Positions 20,011 through 29,012 of a stretch of 64,000 nt of DNA are shown here, in pieces (the first letter of the stretch is position 1; each line of letters opens with the position of its first letter). The notes below the pieces were generated by a model. It did not search any database. It saw nothing but the letters and a program-made list of their open reading frames with translations, and was not told where the DNA came from. This stretch comes from Catonella morbi ATCC 51271. GTDB lineage: Bacteria > Bacillota > Clostridia > Lachnospirales > Lachnospiraceae. The position numbers were made by a program, and so were the translations under genes. Where the stretch lies: assembly GCF_000160035.2 (NCBI RefSeq), contig NZ_KI535366.1, positions 606,112-670,111 on the forward strand. Direction: 5' to 3'.

Positions 20011-20175
20011 TTATTCATAACCGATGGTATTATCCTGAATAAACTCAACTATCTCGCCTTCATCGCAATTTAGATACTCAGTAATTTTTAATAACATGCT
20101 CATAGATACTTCTTCATCTCTTCTTATCTTTGTTATAGTGTTAGGAAAAATATCTACAGCTTTTTTATCTTCATT
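20011..20175 (-). pseudogene. Remnant of a Cro/CI-type (XRE) regulator
   Basis: Translation gives NTITKIRRDEEVSMSMLL, then a short ITEYLNCDEGEIVEFI stretch and a stop. This is the recognition helix and C-terminal half of small Cro/CI regulators. The N-terminal half of the HTH is missing: an in-frame TAA lies just upstream (20176-20178), and the nearest upstream ATG is in another frame and stops after six codons. It lies between the island promoter and the first helicase gene, so it was probably the island's own regulator before it was broken. Confidence 0.6.
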
Positions 20176-20229
20176 TTAAACACCTCATCAGACCTGTACA
20201 CGTTTCTAGTGTATAGCAGCTCAAATTAT

Positions 20230-20258
20230 ATTATATTCTAACAAGCCCCTGATTTCAA
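20230..20258 (-). promoter_or_regulatory. Probable main promoter of the defence island
   Basis: On the minus strand TTGAAA (20253-20258), a 17-bp spacer and TATAAT (20230-20235) form a near-perfect promoter; a second TATAAT overlaps at 20225-20230. Transcription would start near 20222 and run into the broken XRE gene and then the helicase operon. A TACAC-N7-GTGTA inverted repeat (20197-20213) lies just downstream and could be an operator. Confidence 0.65.
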
Positions 20259-20509
20259 CCAGATATCTCACAACTTTTTATGCAACTTTAACTAGGCTGT
20301 GAATAGGTTAACAATAGCTTGGTGAAACTTTAACCAAATTCAATACATAGTATATCGGAAGTTTGACACTTCCCTACAACTACAAAACTCCACATTATTT
20401 TATCTAAGCCAATTTTTGCATATTTTAATACTACAAAAGTGTAGTTGTTAGTGTTAGCTGCTGTGTATTGTAAACTAATAACCACTTCTACTGTTTACCG
20501 TTTTTCACG

Positions 20510-20690
20510 CTAGGTCTTTAGGAATTCCTTACCCATCAGGTTTCGGCATCTAATTCTCACACGTTTCCATTGTTTCCATATACTCATACGAATTCTGTGA
20601 TGAGCATCCGTTGACGTCACCCTAGTTATTCTTCATACTTGTGATTCCATAGTAGTTAAGACAACCTCTTGCATATGTCCTGATTCTTTC
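20510..20690 (-). pseudogene. Group II intron reverse transcriptase/maturase, 3' remnant
   Basis: Two frames together reproduce the conserved C-terminus of LtrA-type intron proteins. One gives ARGCLNYYGITSMKN followed by a stop; after a frameshift the other gives HRIRMSIWKQWKRVR and RNLMGKEFLKT. The rest of the intron protein is absent, and I could not define intron RNA domains. It marks an old mobile-element insertion near the island boundary. Confidence 0.7.
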
Positions 20691-20810
20691 CATGGCTAAG
20701 CTTGATTTGGCTGGCAGTGTTTACTGGAATAAAGCTCTTTCAGTCTTCAAGATCATACTTGTCCCCTACCTACGCATGGCATCCATCTTCATTTTCAACG
20801 AGAATGCACA

Positions 20811-20970
20811 CTAACATAGAAGAATCTCCTCGCACTGAATATCCTTATCAATCATAGCTATAGTAGCTTCATCGATAGTCATAGGTTTGATAATGGCTGG
20901 GATAGTACCAAGATTCATTACAGAAGTTATTTTTTCAACTCCACCCTTTTGACTTGCTACAGCATAACTT
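20811..20970 (-). pseudogene. ParA-like ATPase remnant
   Basis: One frame reads YAVASQKGGVEKITSVMNLG, which aligns by eye with the ParA start block AVxxQKGGVGKTTTxxNLG. The Walker residues are degraded (GVEKI for GVGKT), the apparent start ATG is in a different frame, and homology stops after about 20 residues. It is a remnant of a plasmid- or integrative-element partition gene. Confidence 0.5.
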
Positions 20971-20992
20971 TGCTCATTTTCTTTTCCTCCCT

Positions 20993-21195
20993 CTATTCAT
21001 CTCTAAATGAATCAAGATACTTTGCTAAAATCTCTGTGTCAATCAGCATACAGTGGCCAATCCAGACTATCGTTCCCGCTTCCTTCTAAAGTCTCGGAAT
21101 CGTGTTTAATCCCAGACAGTAATAAAGTCTTGCCTCACGATAACGCATATGCTTACTCCGCTTTGCCTTAATAGTCTTTATCTGCTTAACCATTT
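20993..21195 (-). pseudogene. Small integrative-element protein remnant (DUF6462-like)
   Basis: The frame reads MRYREARLYYCLGLNTIPRL, an in-frame stop (TAG), then KEAGTIVWIGHCMLIDTEIL and KYLDSFRDE. This pattern resembles the short DUF6462-type proteins carried by Firmicute conjugative transposons. An internal stop shows it is dead. It lies directly upstream of the ParA-like remnant, as in a former mobile-element operon. Confidence 0.5.
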
Positions 21196-21476
21196 CTAAA
21201 GCCTATACATTCTTCTTATGGTTCTTTGCTAACCTACGATTCTGTATAGATTTCCTACAGCTTCTTATGCTGAATATTATACACGATTTCTGCTTCCTAA
21301 TACCACTGGAACATCTTTCTGAGCCTTCTTGATTCCACACGTCCTTCCTTTCACCCTGCTACGTTGCAATAGTCGCCGTTCTCTAAATCTATAAATTTCC
21401 ACCTTCTGAATTTATTGGGTCACTTATCAGGCCACTTATTGGGTCATCTGGGTCAAAAGAAGTACTCGCTGAACAC

Positions 21477-21528
21477 AAAAAAGGAGCCACTCCTCTTAAA
21501 ATTTCTTTTAAGAAAAGCAACTCCTTTT
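21477..21528 (-). terminator. Long hairpin terminator downstream of lysS
   Basis: Arms of about 23 nt flank a GAAA tetraloop (minus strand). Mismatches in the plus strand become G-U pairs in the minus-strand RNA, and a TTTTTT run follows. It lies about 140 bp after the lysS stop and separates lysS from the decayed region. Confidence 0.6.
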
Positions 21529-21669
21529 GGAGCAGTCTTACGACTATCATATTTATACAAAAAGCTAACACAAAGTAAGCTTAGAAAGGATTTTGTTGTC
21601 AGTTTATTGCAAGCAGGCTTTTGTTACAGCCATTTTCATTCAATTTTGCTACAGAAGTCTCGCGTCCGA

Positions 21670-23580
21670 TTAGTACAACTTCGCCCCCGCAGGTATCCTG
21701 TTATCCACCATAAGAAGGTTAAGTCTCTCCTCGCCTTCTTCACTATGTATAGCTGAAAGAAGCATACCGCAGGACTCAATTCCCATCATAGCTCTTGGTG
21801 GAAGATTTGTGATAGCTATAAGAGTCTTTCCAACCAGTTCCTCAGGCTCATAATATGCGTGAATTCCGGATAGAATAGTCCTATCTGTGCCTGTACCATC
21901 ATCAAGAGTAAACTGTAACAGCTTCTTGCTCTTTGGCACTGCCACGCAGTCTTTTACCTTAACAGCTCTGAAATCAGACTTACTGAAAGTCTCAAAATCT
22001 ATTGTATCGGCAAAAAACGGTTCTATTTCAACCTTAGAGAAATCAATCTTCTCGACCGGTTTTGTCTCTGTATTTACAGTTGAAGAGGTCTTCTTGTCAG
22101 GGTTAAGACTCTTAAGTGTAGGGAATAAGAGTACATCCCTGATTGAAGCTGAATCGGTGAGGAGCATTACAAGTCTGTCTATACCATAACCAATACCGCC
22201 TGTAGGAGGCATGCCGTACTCAAGGGCTGTAAGGAAATCCTCGTCTGTATGGTTTGCTTCTTCATCACCTGCAGCAGCAAGAGCATCCTGAGCAGCAAAA
22301 CGCTCTCTCTGGTCGATAGGATCGTTAAGCTCTGAATAAGCGTTACACATTTCCCAGGTATTTATGAAAAGCTCAAAACGTTCTACTCTATCCTCTGCTC
22401 CCGGCTTTTTCTTGGTAAGCGGAGAAATCTCAACAGGGTGATCCATAACAAATGTAGGCTGTACCATCTTCTCCTCACAGAATTCCTCGAAGAAAAGGTT
22501 AATGATATCGCCTCTCTTATGGTGAGGCTCAAAAGCTATATTTTTTTCTTTTGCTATAGCCTTAGCTGCTTCATCTGTAGTTATTTCACTGAAGTCTACG
22601 CCTGAATAATCTTTAACTGCATCAAGCATAGTTATACGCTTAAATGGCTTGCTGAAATCAAGCTCTATTCCGTTGTAAGATATAACAGCACTTCCGCAAA
22701 CCTTCTCAGCAAGATATCTGAACATCTCCTCAGTAAGATCCATCATTCCGTTATAGTCTGTATAAGCCTGATAAAGCTCCATAAGTGTAAATTCAGGGTT
22801 ATGTCTGGTATCTACACCTTCATTTCTAAATACTCGGCCAATCTCAAATACTCTTTCAAAACCGCCGACTATAAGGCGCTTTAAATAAAGCTCAAGAGAA
22901 ATTCTAAGCTTTCTTTCTTCATCAAGAGCATTGTAATGTGTGAAAAACGGTCTTGCCGCAGCTCCGCCTGCATTTTCAACAAGAAGTGGAGTCTCTACTT
23001 CCATAAAGTCTTTTTCTGCAAGGAAAGAACGAATTTCTTTAAGTATCTGCGACCTTTTCTCAAATGTATTTCTTACATCCTGATTCATAATAAGGTCAAG
23101 GTATCTCTGACGGTATCTTGCCTCTGTATCCTTAAGTCCGTGATACTTTTCAGGAAGCGGCCTGAGACTCTTGCTAAGTAAGGTAACTTCTTCCGCATGT
23201 ACTGAAATTTCACCGGTCTTTGTTTTAAATACAAAGCCCTTAACTCCGATTACATCGCCCACATCATATTTCTTAAAATCCGCATAAGCCTCTTCACCGA
23301 TAGAGTCTCTTGCTACATAGCACTGCATGCTTCCGTATCTGTCGGATAAGTTACAAAAGCTTGCCTTACCCATAATACGCTTAAACATCATTCTGCCTGC
23401 TATAGTTACCTGTTTATTCTCAAAATTTTCAAAATCATTTCTTATATCTACAGAATGATTTGTAACATCAAATTTAGTTGTTATAAAAGGATCTTTTCCC
23501 GCCTCTTTAAGAGTCGCAAGCTTTTCCTTACGAATTTCAACCTGTTCATTAGTGTCAAGTGTCTGATTTTCCTGTGCCAC
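21670..23580 (-). CDS. lysS: Lysyl-tRNA synthetase with C-terminal tRNA-binding domain
   Basis: A class II LysRS that charges tRNA-Lys in the cytoplasm. Residues 1 to about 500 carry the usual OB-fold anticodon domain, FRNEGVDTRHNPEFT (motif 2) and GIGYGIDRLVML (motif 3). Residues from about 525 to 636 are an added domain (FRAVKVKDC, LDDGTGTDRTILSGI, LPPRAMMGIESCGML). It resembles the Trbp111/MetRS C-terminal tRNA-binding OB fold. Ordinary bacterial LysRS has about 500 residues. A fusion of this kind occurs in some Clostridia. It follows greA by 18 bp, so the two are likely one operon. Confidence 0.95.
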   Translation of the reverse strand: MAQENQTLDTNEQVEIRKEKLATLKEAGKDPFITTKFDVTNHSVDIRNDFENFENKQVTIAGRMMFKRIMGKASFCNLSDRYGSMQCYVARDSIGEEAYADFKKYDVGDVIGVKGFVFKTKTGEISVHAEEVTLLSKSLRPLPEKYHGLKDTEARYRQRYLDLIMNQDVRNTFEKRSQILKEIRSFLAEKDFMEVETPLLVENAGGAAARPFFTHYNALDEERKLRISLELYLKRLIVGGFERVFEIGRVFRNEGVDTRHNPEFTLMELYQAYTDYNGMMDLTEEMFRYLAEKVCGSAVISYNGIELDFSKPFKRITMLDAVKDYSGVDFSEITTDEAAKAIAKEKNIAFEPHHKRGDIINLFFEEFCEEKMVQPTFVMDHPVEISPLTKKKPGAEDRVERFELFINTWEMCNAYSELNDPIDQRERFAAQDALAAAGDEEANHTDEDFLTALEYGMPPTGGIGYGIDRLVMLLTDSASIRDVLLFPTLKSLNPDKKTSSTVNTETKPVEKIDFSKVEIEPFFADTIDFETFSKSDFRAVKVKDCVAVPKSKKLLQFTLDDGTGTDRTILSGIHAYYEPEELVGKTLIAITNLPPRAMMGIESCGMLLSAIHSEEGEERLNLLMVDNRIPAGAKLY

Positions 23581-23598
23581 TATTTTTCTCCTTACCTA

Positions 23599-24069
23599 TT
23601 ACTTATGTATCTTAATTACCTTATACTGAAGTGTTCCTGCAGGTGTTTCAACTTCTACTATATCACCTTCTTTAGCTCCTTTAAGCGCTCTTCCTACAGG
23701 TGACTCATTGGAAATCTTACCTTCAAGGCTGTTTGCCTCTGTAGCACCGACAAGCTTATAAACTATCTCTTCATCATATTCCATATCAAGAAGAGTAAAT
23801 GTTGAGCCAAGATTAACAGTACCTTTTTCAGCATCCTCCTCTAAGAATACTTCTGCATTCTTAAGTATTTTCTCTATTTCTTCAATTCTTGCCTCTATAT
23901 CGCGCTGCTCGTCTTTTGCTGCATCATATTCTGCATTTTCTGAAAGATCTCCCTGCTCGCGAGCCTCTTTAATCTTTTCCGCTATCTCACGTCTACGGTT
24001 TACTTTAAGATGCTCCAGCTCTTTTTCAAGCTCCTGAAGTCCTTCATAAGTCATTACATTCTTGGTCAT
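23599..24069 (-). CDS. greA: Transcription elongation factor GreA
   Basis: GreA rescues backtracked RNA polymerase by stimulating transcript cleavage. The 156 residues from MTKNVMTYEG show the N-terminal coiled coil (LEKELEHLKVNRRREIAEKI, with the acidic tip ENAEYDAAKDEQ about residues 43-54) and the C-terminal FKBP-like domain ending GTLQYKVIKIHK. The frame is open 22 codons further upstream, but the ATG at 24067-24069 follows AGGGGG and gives the usual GreA length. The extension would run across a terminator hairpin. First gene of the greA-lysS pair. Confidence 0.96.
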   Translation of the reverse strand: MTKNVMTYEGLQELEKELEHLKVNRRREIAEKIKEAREQGDLSENAEYDAAKDEQRDIEARIEEIEKILKNAEVFLEEDAEKGTVNLGSTFTLLDMEYDEEIVYKLVGATEANSLEGKISNESPVGRALKGAKEGDIVEVETPAGTLQYKVIKIHK

Positions 24070-24119
24070 AATACCCCCTACTTTACCCAAACTTAGGTTT
24101 AGCTTTATATGTGAACTAA

Positions 24120-24146
24120 CAAAAAAGCACTCCATATGAGTGCTTT
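24120..24146 (-). terminator. Terminator after tRNA-Gln
   Basis: The minus strand reads AAAGCACTC-ATATG-GAGTGCTTTTTTG: a 7-9 bp stem with a T run. It ends the tRNA-Gln transcript and separates it from greA. Confidence 0.8.
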
Positions 24147-24154
24147 CATTGTAA

Positions 24155-24225
24155 CTGGGCTAAAAGGATTCGAACCTTTGATGACGGAGTCAGAGTCCGT
24201 TGCCTTACCGCTTGGCGATAGCCCA
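24155..24225 (-). tRNA. tRNA-Gln (anticodon CUG)
   Basis: The 71-nt cloverleaf runs TGGGCTATCGCC to TTTTAGCCCAG with paired acceptor arms (TGGGCTA/TAGCCCA). The anticodon stem ACGGA/TCCGT encloses CTCTGAC, giving anticodon CTG. The T arm contains GGTTCGAATCC. The CCA end is not encoded. Confidence 0.95.
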
Positions 24226-24472
24226 TCAACAACGATAAGAAGTATAGCACAGTCTTATAAAATATTCAAGTACTTTTTAAAATTTTTTTATTTTCGTAAT
24301 TTTCTGATTATTTAGAATTTATGCTTCCTTATATTACGGTAAATTTGTTAACCATAACTTATAGGCATCCTTTTAAATCAGCTAAAACTTTATTAAGGTA
24401 TAGAAAGTATTAGTTATTTTTGATATACTATGTATTATAAAAAAAATTTACCTTATTAATAGGAGGTTTAGA

Positions 24473-24985
24473 ATGTTACATTCATTTCAGACTTATACAA
24501 ATGATATACTTACCATAAATCCGTTCAAGATTAATGAAGAGCCTGCCCTGCTTACCTGCGGTGAAGAAGGTCATGTCAATACTATGACTATATCTTGGGG
24601 AGGAATGGGAGTAATATGGAATAAAGATGTTGGCTTTGTCTTTGTAAGGGGAAGCAGATATACAAAGGAATTTCTTGATAAATACGATACTTTTTCAGTA
24701 ACTCATTTTGCACCTGATAAAGCTACCGGACTTATGCTCAAATATATAGGAAGCATTTCAGGCAGAAATGAGGATAAGATTAATAATGCAAAATTCCATG
24801 TATCTTATCACAACGGCACTCCTTACATTGATGAGGGGCGTGATATCGTAATTATGAAAAAGCTTTCTGTTACCAAAATCAATCCTGAGGATTTTATCGA
24901 TCCGACTATTGATGAAAGATTCTACGGCGACAAAGACTATCATTATATGTACATAGGTGAAGTTATCCAGCTTATGTCCAGATAG
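24473..24985 (+). CDS. Flavin reductase-like FMN-binding protein
   Basis: A 170-residue protein of the flavin reductase-like split beta-barrel family (flavoredoxin type). Visible features are the N-terminal NPFKINEEPALLTCG, TMTISWGGMGVIW (FMN-binding loop) and FVRGSRYTKEFLDKYDTFSVTHF, all typical of this family in anaerobes. It probably binds FMN and reduces flavin or a small electron acceptor with NAD(P)H or ferredoxin. AGGAGG precedes the ATG. A TATACT box with a weak TAGAAA 17 bp upstream lies around 24400-24430. It is 45 bp upstream of trpS on the same strand, perhaps co-transcribed. Confidence 0.8.
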   Translation: MLHSFQTYTNDILTINPFKINEEPALLTCGEEGHVNTMTISWGGMGVIWNKDVGFVFVRGSRYTKEFLDKYDTFSVTHFAPDKATGLMLKYIGSISGRNEDKINNAKFHVSYHNGTPYIDEGRDIVIMKKLSVTKINPEDFIDPTIDERFYGDKDYHYMYIGEVIQLMSR

Positions 24986-25030
24986 TAAAAGCTTAGATTA
25001 TATATAACTAATGAAAGAAGGAAATTTAAA

Positions 25031-26113
25031 ATGTCTAAAATTATTTTAACCGGTGACAGACCAACCGGAAAGCTCCACTTAGGTCACTATGTAGGCTCTC
25101 TTAAAAGAAGGGTTGAATTACAAAATTCCGGTGAGTTTGATGAAATATATATTATGATTGCTGATGCACAGGCACTTACTGACAATGCTGAAAATCCTGA
25201 GAAGGTAAGACAGAACATTATAGAAGTGGCTCTTGACTATCTCTCTGTTGGGCTTGATCCGGAGAAATGCACTCTTTTTATTCAGTCTCAGATACCTGAA
25301 CTTTGTGAACTTTCTTTCTATTATATGGATTTGGTTACAGTTTCAAGATTACAGAGAAACCCTACCGTAAAGTCTGAAATTCAAATGAGAAACTTTGAAA
25401 CCAGCATACCTGTAGGCTTCTTTACCTATCCTATCAGTCAGGCTGCTGATATTACAGCGTTTAAGGCTACACACGTACCTGTAGGCGAAGACCAGGAGCC
25501 TATGATAGAGCAGACTCGTGAAATAGTAAGAAAATTCAATTCTACATACAATGAAGCTCTTGTTGAGCCAAATATTATGCTCCCCGACAATGAAGCCTGC
25601 AAACGTCTTCCGGGAACTGACGGTAAGGCTAAGATGAGTAAGTCTCTCGGAAACTGCATCTATCTTTCAGATAGTGCAGAGGATGTGAAAACTAAGATTA
25701 TGAGTATGTATACAGATCCTGACCACATAAAAGTAAGTGATCCCGGTAAAATAGAAGGAAATACAGTATTTACCTACCTTGATGCCTTTGTAAAGCCTGA
25801 CAGCTTTACTAAATATCTTCCTGAGTATGAAAACCTTGATGCTCTTAAAGCTCATTATCAGGCAGGCGGACTTGGTGATGTTAAGGTTAAGCGTTTCTTA
25901 AATGCAGTACTTGAAGAAGAGCTTGAACCAATCAGAGCCAGAAGAAAAGAATATGAAAAAGACATTCCTGCTGTATATGAGATTCTTAAAAAAGGCAGTG
26001 AAAAGGCTGAAAGAGTAGCTGCAAACACTCTTGCAGATGTAAAATCAGCTATGAAAATCAATTACTTTGATGATGTAGAACTTATAAAAGAACAATCTGA
26101 AAGATTTAAATAA
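25031..26113 (+). CDS. trpS: Tryptophanyl-tRNA synthetase
   Basis: A class I synthetase charging tRNA-Trp. The HIGH-type motif is [17 protein letters not shown] at residues 7-23, and the KMSKS motif is [10 protein letters not shown] in the middle (about 197-206). The 360 residues fit the clostridial long form of TrpRS. An AAGAAGGAAA ribosome site precedes the ATG. No T-box leader fits in the 45-bp gap upstream. Confidence 0.95.
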   Translation: MSKIILTGDRPTGKLHLGHYVGSLKRRVELQNSGEFDEIYIMIADAQALTDNAENPEKVRQNIIEVALDYLSVGLDPEKCTLFIQSQIPELCELSFYYMDLVTVSRLQRNPTVKSEIQMRNFETSIPVGFFTYPISQAADITAFKATHVPVGEDQEPMIEQTREIVRKFNSTYNEALVEPNIMLPDNEACKRLPGTDGKAKMSKSLGNCIYLSDSAEDVKTKIMSMYTDPDHIKVSDPGKIEGNTVFTYLDAFVKPDSFTKYLPEYENLDALKAHYQAGGLGDVKVKRFLNAVLEEELEPIRARRKEYEKDIPAVYEILKKGSEKAERVAANTLADVKSAMKINYFDDVELIKEQSERFK

Positions 26114-26125
26114 GACTAAGTTTAC

Positions 26126-26209
26126 GCAAAAACTGATAAATGTCCAGACTCGCTCCGGCATCCGCTTCGCTACGCCTAATGCGCTCGCTTAGGCATTATC
26201 AGTTTTTGC
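26126..26209. repeat. Inverted-repeat element between trpS and thrE
   Basis: Perfect 14-bp inverted arms GCAAAAACTGATAA (26126-26139) and its complement (26196-26209) flank a GC-richer core that holds a smaller hairpin (GCCTAA/TTAGGC). A partial second copy of the flank (TGATAAATGTC) recurs near 26272. It lies between convergent genes and may be an extragenic palindrome acting as a bidirectional terminator. Confidence 0.5.
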
Positions 26210-26296
26210 TGTTATCTTAAATATCATATACTTAAGATTTATCAATAAGCTTTTTAGTTATCAGCCCCTAATGATAAATGTCTAGGCGAGCATAAT

Positions 26297-27610
26297 TTAT
26301 GCCTGCATCCCCAATCTTTTTCTTCTTCTTTTTCTCATACTTTTAATCACAGAATTTGCAATAAGCATACCGAGTGCGAGGGCGAGGGCTATCGAAAGAG
26401 TTTCTACTCCAAGTTTTCCAAAATCCCCCCATTCCTTTGTGACTGCAAATCGCATAGTCCTGTAAAGCATTCCTCCCGGTACAAGGGGCATAATTGCCGA
26501 TACCAGAAATACGGTTGATGGTGCTTTTTCAGTTACAGCCATAATTTCAGCATAAATATTAATTACTAAAGCAGCCACAAAATACTTCATAGGCTCAGAA
26601 AACATAAAACATCCTGCTATAAGGTAAGCCGCCCAGCCTATGAGTCCGCCAAAGCCGGCTGCCACAAGTCTTTTGGCTCTTATATTAAACGTACAGGCAT
26701 ATCCTATGGAGCCAAAAAATGAAGTAACAAGCGCAGTAATAATCGTTATCCAGGCAGGCCATTCCCGCACAGTTGAAACTACTACGCTTGAAAAAATTTC
26801 TTCATAAAATTTAGAAGATGCTGAAAAGCCTACCGCTATCATAATTGCAATCAAGGTAGCTTCTATAAATCTGATTCCTCCGGTAATTGTATCTCCGCCG
26901 AACATATCCCTTAGTGAATTGGTAAGCATAATTCCCGGAATAAGCAGCATTACATCGCCTATACTTACCTTTCCCACAGAATCAGCAAGTCCTGCCCTTA
27001 CTGCCATAATTGCAAGAAAGCCTCCTAACAATGATGAAGCTACGATAGGGATGAACTTATTAATCTCTATTTTTCTCGCAAATTCATCAATATACTTAAA
27101 TATAATTGCAATAAAAGATGAAACCAGCGCATCCTTTATACTTCCTCCAAAGAAAAGGGTGAAGGTAAAGGCTATTAACATGAAAAATAATATCTGAGTG
27201 TGGAATGAATAGTATTTTTCTGCCATCAGCTCCGAAAATCTCTTTCTACCATCTTCTATACTCAGTTTCTTATCACATATTTCCCTTGAAAGTTCATTCA
27301 TTTTTTCAAGCCTGTCCATATTGTAGGCAAATTTATCCACTCTCCTGGTCTGTGTTACAGATCCGTATTCATCATAGTACACAGTCACTATCAGGCTTGT
27401 AGTTATTGACAATGCCTCCGTTCTTACCGCACCGAAACTCTTACAGATTCGTCTTACACTGTATTCTGTTCTTGCAACTTCAGCTCCCGATATGACCATT
27501 TGCTCAGCAATATCAAGTACCAAAGCAAGCCTTTCTTCCCATTCATGCCTCTTACTGCCGGGATCATTATTATTTTCTGCATTTATTTTATTTAATTTCA
27601 TCATATCCAT
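26297..27610 (-). CDS. Threonine/serine exporter family membrane protein
   Basis: A 437-residue fusion of the two halves of the ThrE family. The N-terminal cytosolic/TM half (about 25-270) has EQMVISGAEVARTEYSVRRI and the C-terminal half (about 280-425) has the MPLVPGGMLYRTMR block. About ten membrane helices are visible. In bacteria such proteins export threonine, serine or similar small molecules; some split forms export succinate. The first ~20 codons overlap the end of ttcA. Starts at codons 3 or 4 are also possible. Last gene of the luxS-ttcA-thrE operon. Confidence 0.85.
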   Translation of the reverse strand: MDMMKLNKINAENNNDPGSKRHEWEERLALVLDIAEQMVISGAEVARTEYSVRRICKSFGAVRTEALSITTSLIVTVYYDEYGSVTQTRRVDKFAYNMDRLEKMNELSREICDKKLSIEDGRKRFSELMAEKYYSFHTQILFFMLIAFTFTLFFGGSIKDALVSSFIAIIFKYIDEFARKIEINKFIPIVASSLLGGFLAIMAVRAGLADSVGKVSIGDVMLLIPGIMLTNSLRDMFGGDTITGGIRFIEATLIAIMIAVGFSASSKFYEEIFSSVVVSTVREWPAWITIITALVTSFFGSIGYACTFNIRAKRLVAAGFGGLIGWAAYLIAGCFMFSEPMKYFVAALVINIYAEIMAVTEKAPSTVFLVSAIMPLVPGGMLYRTMRFAVTKEWGDFGKLGVETLSIALALALGMLIANSVIKSMRKRRRKRLGMQA

Positions 27611-28436
27611 CCAAAAAACTATGTTTCTTTCCGCCGTATTTATAAGCTATTACAGTTTCAAGATTCACGTGCGACATGCTGTTAAATATATTTGTAGCTA
27701 CACTTGGATTCACCTTTGACATTTCTTTAACAAGTTCCTTCATTTCAGCCCGTTTTGAGGTACCCTCATCTCCAAGTTTCTCCTGTTCTTCCGTGAAACG
27801 GCAGGCACATCTTAGGAATCTGAGATTATTATACTTAACCCAGGCTCTTATATACTCCTCCCTTACCATGTATAAAGGGCGGATTAGTTCCATTCCTTCA
27901 AAATTCTGACTGTGCAACTTAGGCATCATTGTTTCATACTTTCCCGCATAAAACATTCCCATAAGCACAGTTTCTATGGCATCATCAAAATGATGACCAA
28001 GTGCTATTTTATTGCATCCGAGTTCTTTCGCCTTACTGTAAAGATGGCCTCTTCGCATCCTTGCACAAAGGTAACAAGGGCTTTTCTCTATATCCACAAC
28101 TACGTCAAATATTTCACTGTGAAATATTTCAACAGGTATTTCAAGCAGTTTAGCATTTTCTTCAATAAGTTTACTGTTTTCGGAATTATAGCCGGGATCC
28201 ATAACTATGAATTTAAGTTCATATTCAAATTTTCTGTGTCGTTTAAGCTCCTGCATAAGCTTTGCAAGTAAAAATGAGTCCTTTCCGCCTGAAATACAGA
28301 CAGCAATTCTGTCTCCCTCTTTAATTAATTCATATTCTTTAACTGCTTTTACAAAATTTGTCCAAATCTCTTTATGATACTTCTTTACTATACTTCTCTC
28401 TATCTCTTTTACTCTGTCTAATTCCTTCATATACAC
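27588..28436 (-). CDS. ttcA: TtcA-like tRNA 2-thiocytidine synthase (PP-loop)
   Basis: A 282-residue PP-loop ATP pyrophosphatase. The ATP motif CISGGKDSFLLAKL is at about residues 48-61, CYLCARMRRG supplies a CxxC pair and GHHFDDAIET follows. A later CAC motif (LRFLRCACRF) completes the likely iron-sulfur ligand set. TtcA thiolates C32 of some tRNAs. The order of motifs fits TtcA or the closely related TilS/Ncs6 group. It begins 10 bp after luxS and overlaps the exporter gene, so one operon is likely. Confidence 0.85.
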   Translation of the reverse strand: MYMKELDRVKEIERSIVKKYHKEIWTNFVKAVKEYELIKEGDRIAVCISGGKDSFLLAKLMQELKRHRKFEYELKFIVMDPGYNSENSKLIEENAKLLEIPVEIFHSEIFDVVVDIEKSPCYLCARMRRGHLYSKAKELGCNKIALGHHFDDAIETVLMGMFYAGKYETMMPKLHSQNFEGMELIRPLYMVREEYIRAWVKYNNLRFLRCACRFTEEQEKLGDEGTSKRAEMKELVKEMSKVNPSVATNIFNSMSHVNLETVIAYKYGGKKHSFLDGYDEIK

Positions 28437-28446
28437 CTTTTCTAAG

Positions 28447-28926
28447 TTATTCTACATAGTGCATATGGGCTTCATCTATGCACTCTAAAGTATTTTTCAG
28501 ATATCTGTCAGCAAGCCATTTTGCCATAGGAAGATTCTGGTCTAAATAGTTGCCACATTCTATAGGACTGGCTCCCGGAATATCTCCTTCAAAATCCCTT
28601 GCAAATCTAAACATTTCAATTAAAAGCGGAATTATATCCTTAGACTCCAGGTCTCCCGCCATAATAAGGTAACATCCCGTCCTGCATCCCATCGGGCCAA
28701 AATATATGATACCGTCTTTATAATCTTCATGATTTCTTAAAAAAGTTGCGCAAATATGCTCCAAAGTATGAAGTTCGGCTGTATTCATAACCGGCTCTTT
28801 ATTTGGAGTTGTCATCCTTAAGTCAAATGTTGTCAGTATTTCAGTACCTACCATATCTTTTCTGGATACATACACTCCCGGTTCAAGCACTAAATGATTC
28901 ACTGTAAAGCTTGCTATTTTATCCAT
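28447..28926 (-). CDS. luxS: S-ribosylhomocysteine lyase LuxS
   Basis: LuxS cleaves S-ribosylhomocysteine to homocysteine and DPD, the precursor of autoinducer-2, in the activated methyl cycle. The 159 residues contain the metal motif HTLEHICATFLRNH (HxxEH, about 54-67), GPMGCRTGCY with the catalytic Cys, and ECGNYLDQNL carrying the third metal-binding residue (Cys). A GGAGAG site precedes the ATG. Confidence 0.97.
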   Translation of the reverse strand: MDKIASFTVNHLVLEPGVYVSRKDMVGTEILTTFDLRMTTPNKEPVMNTAELHTLEHICATFLRNHEDYKDGIIYFGPMGCRTGCYLIMAGDLESKDIIPLLIEMFRFARDFEGDIPGASPIECGNYLDQNLPMAKWLADRYLKNTLECIDEAHMHYVE

Positions 28927-28981
28927 AATCTCTCCTTTTATCTAAATTCATTTTCAAAAATATTCGTATCCATTAGTATAC

Positions 28982-29012
28982 GAAAAGCTGCTGCAATATG
29001 CAACAGCTTTTC
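28982..29012 (-). terminator. Hairpin terminator before luxS
   Basis: Near-perfect 12-bp arms (GAAAAGCTGCTG paired with CAACAGCTTTTC) around a 7-nt loop. It lies between the sigma-D-driven gene at 29128-29967 and luxS. The T run is short, so efficiency is uncertain. Confidence 0.5.

Noticed and set aside
21389-21571. 60-residue minus-strand open frame after lysS
   Set aside because: It spans the terminator hairpin and has no recognisable similarity or ribosome site; treated as noncoding.
24070-24135. N-terminal extension of GreA
   Set aside because: It runs across the tRNA-Gln terminator hairpin; the internal ATG has a good ribosome site and gives the normal length.
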